DNA of 31,161 nucleotides from positions 1 through 31,161 of the forward strand of contig SFPR01000019.1 of assembly GCA_004551865.1 (NCBI GenBank), given 5' to 3'. The position numbers and the translations under genes were made by a program. Under the pieces are notes generated by a model. The model was not told the origin of the DNA. It made no database searches and worked only from the letters and a program-made list of their open reading frames with translations. Shown piece by piece: positions 25,166 to 31,161 of the stretch. The DNA is from Bacteroidales bacterium. Its GTDB lineage: Bacteria > Bacteroidota > Bacteroidia > Bacteroidales > P3. Every line of letters starts with the position of its first letter. Position 1 is the stretch's first letter.

Positions 25166-25173
25166 CAAAATTA
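25166..25173 (-). promoter_or_regulatory. -7 promoter element for sdaA
   Basis: On the minus strand this reads TAATTTTG, matching TAnnTTTG, about 31 bp from the sdaA start. It faces away from the 21-bp repeat array, which begins about 117 bp further upstream. Confidence 0.55.
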
Positions 25174-25289
25174 CAGTTTTTCCTCCTTTTGAATAAACCC
25201 GAGAGAAACAAATACTCATTCTCCCAAACCAAACAAACAACTCACAAAGACTAACAACATATAAATCAGCTTCTTAAAACCACCAAAAC

Positions 25290-25364
25290 AAAACGCCGAT
25301 TCGCCAAAATAAAACGCCGATTTATTTCGCCAAAACGCCGTTTCAGCCAAACGAAACGGCGTTT
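25290..25364. repeat. Four-unit 21-bp tandem repeat array (copy 2)
   Basis: Cores AAAACGCCGATT (25290), AAAACGCCGATT (25311), AAAACGCCGTTT (25332) and GAAACGGCGTTT (25353) start at exact 21-bp steps, with 9-bp spacers. Units 3 and 4 form a perfect 14-bp inverted repeat (25331-25344 with 25353-25366). Unit number, period, the G at the start of unit 4 and the inverted final pair are the same as in the array at 7041-7115, while the flanking DNA is unrelated. It ends 72 bp before the hydG-operon -7 element. Confidence 0.9.
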
Positions 25365-25412
25365 TGGTTTGTGGAATTTATCGGGCTATCAATTATTTTT
25401 TTGATTTGATTG

Positions 25413-25443
25413 TTTGCAGTTTTAAGTTTTTGTCATAACTTTG
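25413..25443 (+). promoter_or_regulatory. Promoter of the TM1266-type regulator/hydG operon
   Basis: TTTG (25413-25416), a 19-bp spacer and TAACTTTG (25436-25443) match the Bacteroidota -33/-7 promoter layout closely. This is the best complete promoter in the window. The start codon is about 98 bp downstream. Confidence 0.7.
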
Positions 25444-25445
25444 CA

Positions 25446-25495
25446 ACTGCATTTCCAGAGTTCGTGCTGACAAGGACGGACAATGCAGATGCAGT
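25446..25495 (+). promoter_or_regulatory. Possible leader hairpin of the hydG operon
   Basis: ACTGCAT (25446-25452) can pair with ATGCAGT (25489-25495) across a 36-nt loop. A second ATGCAG lies just before the right arm, and ATTTTTATT follows. It sits at the very start of the predicted transcript and could act as an attenuator or mRNA-stabilising fold. A 7-bp stem of this kind could arise by chance. Confidence 0.25.
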
Positions 25496-25540
25496 ATTTT
25501 TATTCAGAAAAACAAAACGTCTGATCCAAAAGCAATACTG

Positions 25541-25801
25541 ATGGAAAAGAGAATAGGAACTATAAGTATAGTCATTTATAATCGTGCTATGGCAGAGAGG
25601 GTAAACAAGCTCATCTCCTGCTATGGTGATTGTGTGCTTGCCCGACAAGGTCTTCCCTTTGCCGACAGAGGTATCTTCATTATAACCTTGGTTGTTGAGG
25701 CTTCGAGCGACAAAATCAATGCTCTGACAGGTTCTCTCGGACGTTTGGAAAACGTTGAAGTAAAATCTATTTTGTCAAAAATAAAAACAGTTCAATCATG
25801 A
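25541..25801 (+). CDS. TM1266-family iron-only hydrogenase system regulator (putative)
   Basis: An 86-residue small protein with the beta-alpha-beta layout of ACT/NikR-like ligand-binding domains. The start RIGTISIVIYNRAMAERVN is followed by a CYGDCVLARQGLPFADRGI turn and a strand IFIITLVVEASSD. This is the pattern of the TM1266 family, small proteins usually encoded next to the [FeFe]-hydrogenase maturation genes. No DNA-binding domain is present, so the regulator label is by family only. Its stop overlaps the start of hydG (ATGA at 25798), which shows tight coupling. Confidence 0.82.
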   Translation: MEKRIGTISIVIYNRAMAERVNKLISCYGDCVLARQGLPFADRGIFIITLVVEASSDKINALTGSLGRLENVEVKSILSKIKTVQS

Positions 25802-27204
25802 ATACTGAAGAAAGAAACAAAAACTTCATCGACAGAGACAAACTCTACAACTTGATTGAAGGAAAGACCCCTTCGGATTTGGAAATCGATGAAATATTGA
25901 ACAAAGCCTTGAAATTAAAAGGTCTTGGTTTGGAAGATGTTGCAGCATTGCTGAGAGTGGAAGACGCAACTTCCATTCACAAGATAATGGAATGTGCAAA
26001 AACCGTCAAGGAAGCCATTTACGGCAAGCGTTTGGTGCTTTTTGCTCCCATATACACGGGAAATGTGTGCGTAAACAACTGTCTTTACTGCTCGTTCCGC
26101 AAGGATAATCATCTGATTAAGCGTAAAATCCTTACAATGGACGAAATTGCTCAAGAAACATCGGCTCTTTTGAAGCAGGGACACAAGAGAGTGTTGCTCA
26201 TTTGCGGAGAAAACAATAAGAATGGTACAGATTATATGGTTGAAGCCATAAGAACGACTTACGGAGTGAAGGAACGCGGCGGCAGAGACTACATAAGACG
26301 TATCAATGTGGAGCTTGCTCCAATGGAAGTTGAGGACTTTGCACGTCTGAAAGCCGAAAAGATTGGCACATACGTTTGTTTCCAAGAGACTTATGACCCT
26401 GTCAAATACAAAGAATTTCACCCTGCCGGAACTCCTAAGGCAGATTATTTATATCGTTTGAGTGTTATGGACCGTGCAATGGACGGTGGTATTGACGATG
26501 TGGGAATTGGGGCTTTGTTTGGCTTGACAGACTATCGCTTTGAGGTCTTGGCAATGATTGAACACGCCAATCACTTGGAGCGTTGCTACGGTTGCGGTCC
26601 TCATACCGTCTCTGTTCCGAGAATGGAACCTGCAATCGGAGCGCCTGCTGCCGAGAAAGTACCTATGCCTGTGGGAGACGACGACTTCAAAAAGATAGTT
26701 GCCATCATCAGAATTGCTTTGCCTTATACCGGAATAATACTCTCGACAAGGGAGAACGACAAAATGAGAAACGAATTGATCAAATACGGCGTCAGTCAAA
26801 TCTCTGCGGCAAGCAAAACCAACCCCGGCAGTTATGCTCACGAAGAAGAGGGAACGGGAACTCAGTTTTCGACGGGAGATCACCGCTCTATGGAAGAAGT
26901 GATCGCCTCTTTGGTCGATGCAGGTTACATTCCTTCTTTCTGCACAGGCTGTTATCGTAAGCACAGAGTGGGCGGCGACTTCATGGATTTGGCAAAGCCG
27001 GGCTTGATAAAGCAATATTGTCTGCCTAATGCGATGTTTACCTTTACCGAATACCTCGAAGACTTTGCCTCGGAGGAGACTCGTCGCAAAGGAAAGGAGC
27101 TTATAAAGACCATGTTCGCCGAGGTAGGCAAGCCGGAGCTTCTTCCAAAGATTGAAGACAACCTTTGCAAAATCGAAAATGGCGAAAGAGACATCTTCTT
27201 CTAA
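25798..27204 (+). CDS. hydG: [FeFe]-hydrogenase H-cluster maturase HydG
   Basis: A 468-residue radical-SAM enzyme that splits tyrosine to give the CO and cyanide ligands of the H-cluster iron. The radical-SAM cysteines C91, C95 and C98 are in GNVCVNNCLYCSF. The C-terminal domain, which separates HydG from the related ThiH, carries a second cluster motif C382-x2-C385-x22-C408 (FCTGCYRKH and QYCLPNA). The length is typical. It is coupled to the TM1266-type gene. HydE, HydF and the hydrogenase itself are not in the window, and a terminator follows, so this pair is separated from the rest of the maturation set. Confidence 0.95.
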   Translation: MNTEERNKNFIDRDKLYNLIEGKTPSDLEIDEILNKALKLKGLGLEDVAALLRVEDATSIHKIMECAKTVKEAIYGKRLVLFAPIYTGNVCVNNCLYCSFRKDNHLIKRKILTMDEIAQETSALLKQGHKRVLLICGENNKNGTDYMVEAIRTTYGVKERGGRDYIRRINVELAPMEVEDFARLKAEKIGTYVCFQETYDPVKYKEFHPAGTPKADYLYRLSVMDRAMDGGIDDVGIGALFGLTDYRFEVLAMIEHANHLERCYGCGPHTVSVPRMEPAIGAPAAEKVPMPVGDDDFKKIVAIIRIALPYTGIILSTRENDKMRNELIKYGVSQISAASKTNPGSYAHEEEGTGTQFSTGDHRSMEEVIASLVDAGYIPSFCTGCYRKHRVGGDFMDLAKPGLIKQYCLPNAMFTFTEYLEDFASEETRRKGKELIKTMFAEVGKPELLPKIEDNLCKIENGERDIFF

Positions 27205-27282
27205 TCTTTCGATTTGTGAGGGTCGGCTCTTGGGAAACCAAGCTGCCTTTCTGTTGAAATAAATTGTTCTTTTGATATGTAA

Positions 27283-27315
27283 AAAGCCGCTGTCTCGATT
27301 TGAGACAGCGGCTTT
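27283..27315. terminator. Bidirectional terminator between hydG and leuS
   Basis: AAAGCCGCTGTCTC (27283-27296) and GAGACAGCGGCTTT (27302-27315) form a perfect 14-bp stem with a 5-nt loop between convergent genes. A-rich DNA lies on the left and T-rich DNA on the right, so it can work in both directions. Confidence 0.92.
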
Positions 27316-27334
27316 GTTGTTTTGATTGCTTCTT

Positions 27335-30121
27335 TTATGCAACTATGTTGATTATTTTCTTTGGTACATAGATGATTTTTTTCACTGCTTTGCCCTCCAA
27401 GAATTTTTGTATCTCGGAATTTTCGACTGCTTCTTTCTCTATTTGTTCTCTCGGGGCGTCAAGAGCAAACTCGATGTACGTTCTGGTTTTGCCATTTATC
27501 GACACAGGATATTTGAAGCTGTTTTCGACCAAAACACTCGGGTCAAATTGTGGGAATTTTGCGTAGCTTATGCTTTCCGAATGTCCGAGTTGTTGCCATA
27601 TCTCTTCACAAATGTGTGGTGCAAAAGGCGAAAGGATTATGGTAAGCGGCTCTATGATTGCTCTCTTGTTGCACTTCAATGCTCCAAATTCATTGACGCA
27701 AATCATGAAAGTGGATACCGATGTGTTGAGAGAAAATCTTTCGATGTCGTCTTGCACTTTCTTTATTGTCTTGTGGAGTATTTTCAACTCTTCTTTGGTT
27801 GCAGGCTCTTCGCTTATGTCGAGTTGGTCTTCTTTGTGGCTGAGCAACCAGAATTTTCTGACAAATCGGCTCACTCCTTCTATGCCTTTGGTGTCCCAAG
27901 GTTTCGATTGCTCAATCGGACCCAAGAACATTTCGTACAATCTGAGGGTGTCGGCTCCGTATTTCTCGACAAGGTCGTCGGGGTTCTGAACATTGAAAAG
28001 ACTTTTGCTCATCTTCTCGACCTCGCTGCCGCAGATATATTTGCCGTCCTCCAATTCAAATTCGGCATCTGCAAATTCCGGTCTCCACTTACGGAACTTT
28101 TCTATGTCCAAAACGTCATTATCCACCATGTTTATATCGACATGAATAGGATCCGTCTCGTATTTGTCTTTGAGATTGAGCGAAACATATTTGTTTGTTC
28201 CCTTTATTCGATAGACAAATTGGCTCTTACCTTGAATCATTCCCTGATTTATCAATTTTTTGTAGGGTTCGTCAGAGCATACAACGCCAATGTCAAACAA
28301 GAACTTGCAGATAAATCGCGAGTAGAGCAAGTGTCCTGTTGCATGTTCGCTGCCTCCTACATACAAATCGACATTTTGCCAATAGGAATTGGCTTCTTTA
28401 GACACAAATTCCAAGTTATTGTGCGGGTCCATGTAGCGAATGGAATAGGCATTTGAGCCTGCAAATCCCGGCATCGTGTTATAGTCGTAGCGGTATCCCT
28501 CTTTGGTTGCCCAATTCTTTGCTCTTGCAAGAGGAGCATCGCCGTTTTCCGTCGGCAAATACTTATCTACTTCGGGCAGAGACAAAGGTAGTTCGCTCTC
28601 TTTGAGAGGATACGGAATTTCATCTTTGTAATATATAGGGAAAGGCTCACCCCAATATCTCTGACGTGAGAAAATGGCATCTCTCAATCGGTAGTTGGTT
28701 GTTCCGAATCCAATCTTCATTTGTTCGATATGGTGTATTGCCTGCCTGATTGCCTGCTTTACTTCCAAGCCATCGAGAAAATCTGAGTTTATTATCACTC
28801 CCGATTTGCTGTCTTTGCTCTCCTGCCAAGATGAAGGCTCACTCGGTTCTTCGCCATTTGGCACAACAACCTGAACAATCGGAAGATTAAACTTGCGGGC
28901 AAAGGCAAAGTCTCTGCTGTCGTGGGCAGGCACTGCCATTACTGCACCGCTTCCGTATCCCGAAAGCACATAATCCGAAATCCAAATCGGTATTTTCTTG
29001 CCACTGAAAGGGTGTATGGCATAGCTTCCCGTGAACACTCCGCTCACTTTCTTCACTTCGCTCTGACGTTCTCTCTCGCTTCGGTTCTTTGCCCACAAGA
29101 CATATTGCTCCACCTGCTCTTTTTGTTCGGGCGTTGTGAGCTTTTCAATCATTTCATGCTCGGGACACAAAACCATGAAGGTAACTCCGAAAATTGTGTC
29201 GGCTCTTGTGGTGAACACTTCCAAGCTCTCGCCGTTTTCGGTCTTAAATTCAAGGATCGCACCGCGGCTTTTGCCAATCCAATTTCGCTGAATTTCTTTA
29301 ATGGAATCTGTCCAATCCAAGCTGTCAAGCCCTTCCAACAAACGCTCTGCGTATGCTGTTATTCTGAGGCTCCATTGTCTCATCTTCTTTCGCTCTACCG
29401 GATAGCCGCCTCGAACGCTCACTCCGTTCACCACTTCATCATTTGCCAACACCGTACCGAGTTTACTGCACCAATTAACCATCGAATCGGACAAATAAGC
29501 CAATCGGTAGTTCATAAGCACGTCGCTCTTTTGTTTTTCGTCAAAAGAGTTCCACTGCTCGGCGGTAAATGTCGGGCAATCGGAATGTGCGGCATTTATT
29601 CCTTTCTCTCCACCATTGCCTTGCTTGGAGAAGACCTCCACAAGCTCCGAAATAGGGCGTGCAGACTTGCAATCGTTACAATAATAGCTGTCAAACAATT
29701 TGAGAAATATCCATTGCGTCCACTTATAGTAGTCTTCGTTGCAGGTTCTCACCTCTCTGTCCCAATCGTACGACAGACCCAAAATGTCAAGTTGCTTTCT
29801 GTATCGATTGATGTTTTGTTCGGTTGTAACGGCAGGGTGTTGTCCTGTCTGGATTGCGTATTGTTCTGCCGGCAATCCGTAAGAATCGTAACCCATCGGG
29901 TGAAGTACATTGAAGCCTTGCAGACGTTTGTATCTCGAAAAGATGTCTGAGGCTATGTATCCCAAGGGATGTCCGACGTGCAGTCCCGCTCCCGAAGGGT
30001 AAGGGAACATATCCAAAACATAATACTTGGGTTTGTCGGGATTGATTTCGGCTTTGAAGGTCTTGTTCTTTGCCCAGAAAGCCTGCCATTTTGCCTCTGT
30101 CTCTCTAAAATTGTAATCCAT
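27335..30121 (-). CDS. leuS: Leucyl-tRNA synthetase
   Basis: A 928-residue cytoplasmic class I synthetase that charges tRNA-Leu. Visible signatures: the HIGH-type motif HVGHPLGY (48-55), editing-domain Thr-rich strand FTTRADTIFG, GSGAVMAVPAHDSRD of the editing site, SRQRYWGEP, the KMSKS loop EKMSKSLFN (Lys703-Ser707), then the anticodon-binding helical domain and a C-terminal domain ending in KKIIYVPKK. A somewhat long segment near residues 160-195 (CNDCKSARPISELVEVF) is typical of the Bacteroidota enzyme. It lies 9 bp after the rlmD stop on the same strand. Confidence 0.98.
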   Translation of the reverse strand: MDYNFRETEAKWQAFWAKNKTFKAEINPDKPKYYVLDMFPYPSGAGLHVGHPLGYIASDIFSRYKRLQGFNVLHPMGYDSYGLPAEQYAIQTGQHPAVTTEQNINRYRKQLDILGLSYDWDREVRTCNEDYYKWTQWIFLKLFDSYYCNDCKSARPISELVEVFSKQGNGGEKGINAAHSDCPTFTAEQWNSFDEKQKSDVLMNYRLAYLSDSMVNWCSKLGTVLANDEVVNGVSVRGGYPVERKKMRQWSLRITAYAERLLEGLDSLDWTDSIKEIQRNWIGKSRGAILEFKTENGESLEVFTTRADTIFGVTFMVLCPEHEMIEKLTTPEQKEQVEQYVLWAKNRSERERQSEVKKVSGVFTGSYAIHPFSGKKIPIWISDYVLSGYGSGAVMAVPAHDSRDFAFARKFNLPIVQVVVPNGEEPSEPSSWQESKDSKSGVIINSDFLDGLEVKQAIRQAIHHIEQMKIGFGTTNYRLRDAIFSRQRYWGEPFPIYYKDEIPYPLKESELPLSLPEVDKYLPTENGDAPLARAKNWATKEGYRYDYNTMPGFAGSNAYSIRYMDPHNNLEFVSKEANSYWQNVDLYVGGSEHATGHLLYSRFICKFLFDIGVVCSDEPYKKLINQGMIQGKSQFVYRIKGTNKYVSLNLKDKYETDPIHVDINMVDNDVLDIEKFRKWRPEFADAEFELEDGKYICGSEVEKMSKSLFNVQNPDDLVEKYGADTLRLYEMFLGPIEQSKPWDTKGIEGVSRFVRKFWLLSHKEDQLDISEEPATKEELKILHKTIKKVQDDIERFSLNTSVSTFMICVNEFGALKCNKRAIIEPLTIILSPFAPHICEEIWQQLGHSESISYAKFPQFDPSVLVENSFKYPVSINGKTRTYIEFALDAPREQIEKEAVENSEIQKFLEGKAVKKIIYVPKKIINIVA

Positions 30122-30130
30122 TGCAATATC

Positions 30131-30859
30131 TTATTTTAATATCAATTCAACTATGTTTTCTACGTGTTGGGTGTGGGGGAACATATCGACCGGACGTATT
30201 CTGCCCACAGCATATTTTGATTGTAGCAAGACAAGGTCTCGTGCCTGAGTTGCAGGGTTGCAGGATATATAGACAATCTTGCGAGCCTTTGTTGCCAACA
30301 GTTGATTTATGACACTCTCTGCCATTCCTGCACGAGGCGGGTCGGTGATTATGACATCGGGTCTGCCGTTCTGCTCTATGAACTCTTCGGTCAATATCTT
30401 TGCCATGTCTCCTGCAAAAAATGTTGTGTTGTTTATATTGTTGAACTCGGAGTTCAAACGAGCGTCTTCCACCGCATCTTCAACATATTCTATGCCTACA
30501 ACTTTTTTTGACAGCGATGCAACATAGTTGGCTATCGTTCCGCAGCCCGTATATAGGTCATAGACAATGTCGTCCTTGGTTATGCCTGCAAATTCTGCCG
30601 CTTGGTGATAGAGTTTTTCGGCTTGCAGAGAATTGGTTTGGTAAAAAGTCTTTGGTCTTATTTTGAAACGCAGTTCTCCTTTGCCGTCAAAAGAGGTCAT
30701 TCTCTCTTCTATGTGGTCTTTTCCTGCAAAGCACTTTATGTCTTGGTCGCCAAGAGTGTCGTTAAACTTCTCGTTGATGCAGTACATCAGCGAGGTGATT
30801 TGCGGAAAATTCTCTCTAAGGTTTTCAAGCAGAGGAACAATCTCTTCACTCTTGCTAAT
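30131..30859 (-). pseudogene. rlmD: 23S rRNA (uracil-5-)-methyltransferase RlmD, 3' portion only (chimeric gene)
   Basis: The C-terminal ~243 residues of an RlmD/RumA-type enzyme, which methylates a uridine of 23S rRNA using SAM. Visible: FPQITSLMYCINEKFNDT, FYQTNSLQAEKLY, the SAM site VYDLYTGCGTIANY, TDPPRAGM, the catalytic Cys in IVYISCNPATQARDL and the end motif DMFPHTQHVE. The family is normally about 450-480 residues with an N-terminal TRAM domain. Here that domain and about half of the protein are missing. In their place the frame runs on into unrelated coding sequence at about 30845-30875. It ends 9 bp before leuS, as in an operon. The native gene is probably intact in the organism and the truncation probably artificial. 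Confidence 0.8.
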
Positions 30860-31161
30860 CTCAAAAGCGCCAATCACGTTGCCCTCCTGATCGTACAGCG
30901 GAATCTTCCAGTCATTGGCATCCAACTCTGCCAGATATCTCTGGTAATCTGCTGCGGTATTAATCTCAGGATTCAAGTCCTCATTTTTCACATACCCTCT
31001 GGTATTGTTGATCCCACGCACCGCAATCAGGTCCGGCTCATGGCCCACAATGGGGGCCAGTGCAGTAGAACCATAGGTCTGGCCGGAGGCGTTCTTGGTA
31101 TAGTCACCGTTAACCAGCCCCTCTGCGATCAGTTTCGCTTTGGATGCGCTGATATGGATCT
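30860..31161 (-). CDS. Partial C-terminal fragment of a Bacillota-like protein (likely chimeric sequence)
   Basis: Read on the minus strand, this end of the window is open in the rlmD frame. It encodes about 100 residues unlike any RlmD: a polar stretch with VNGDYTKNASGQTYGS, then GHEPDLIAVRGINNTRGYV, a linker with DLNPEINTAADYQ, and IPLYDQEGNVIGAFEI. The RGxNxTxGYV and IPLYDxxGNVIGxF pattern is familiar from C-terminal tails of Clostridia proteins, where it forms small repeated beta units. Codon choice is richer in CTG, GCC, GGC and GAG than in the neighbouring genes. The 5' end is cut by the window edge. Identity is inferred from pattern recall. The most likely cause is joining of DNA from two organisms. 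Confidence 0.6.

Noticed and set aside
27326..28456. Plus-strand open frame (376 codons) opposite leuS
   Set aside because: leuS is certain in this region, and the antisense frame has Phe/Cys/Tyr-rich composition with no family features.

Overview
The window is a gene-dense chromosomal segment from an anaerobic bacterium of the phylum Bacteroidota, most likely order Bacteroidales. Support comes from a secreted protein with a type IX secretion-type C-terminus, a DUF5686/CarboxypepD_reg-like outer-membrane protein, a fused ribBA, an Fe-S serine dehydratase, an [FeFe]-hydrogenase maturase and a GH33-type sialidase. At least nine gene starts are preceded by the Bacteroidota -7 promoter element TAnnTTTG. 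No species can be named from the sequence. No tRNA, rRNA, insertion sequence, phage or CRISPR array was found.

Layout. 1-3.2 kb (minus strand): an apparent operon of tandem UspA protein, SPOR-like secreted protein, M20 dipeptidase and a small secreted protein. 3.4-6.5 kb (minus): a small protein with a signal peptide and a C-terminal hydrophobic segment plus basic tail, followed by a 928-residue secreted repeat protein with a T9SS-type end. 6.5-7.3 kb: a long non-coding divergent region carrying a four-unit 21-bp repeat array. 7.3-9.9 kb (plus): ruvB and hutH. 10.0-17.9 kb (plus): DUF5686 protein, nucleotidyltransferase/ATP-grasp fusion, CDP-alcohol phosphatidyltransferase, flippase-like membrane protein, HAD phosphatase and myo-inositol-1-phosphate synthase; the genes are tightly packed and resemble the inositol-lipid cluster known in gut Bacteroides. 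18.0-21.7 kb (minus): ribBA, then a coiled-coil protein, zapA, a structured RNA (probable 6S RNA) and rny. 21.9-23.9 kb (plus): LysE-type exporter and sialidase. 23.9-25.1 kb (minus): sdaA. 25.3-27.3 kb: a second copy of the 21-bp array, then a TM1266-type regulator and hydG. 27.3-30.9 kb (minus): leuS and the 3' part of rlmD.

How the genes work together. The clearest system is the inositol-lipid cluster. The synthase makes inositol phosphate, the CDP-alcohol transferase attaches it to a lipid, the HAD enzyme can remove the extra phosphate, and the membrane protein may move the product. The nucleotidyltransferase/ATP-grasp fusion has no settled role and is the most interesting gene. The two 21-bp arrays have the same period and unit number, and both end 71-72 bp upstream of a plus-strand -7 element (ruvB; the hydG operon). 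This suggests a shared regulatory element.

The last ~300 bp (about 30860-31161) do not belong to the same protein family, and apparently not to the same phylum. They encode the C-terminal part of a Bacillota-like protein fused in frame to a truncated rlmD. This is most simply an assembly or cloning chimera and should be treated with caution.
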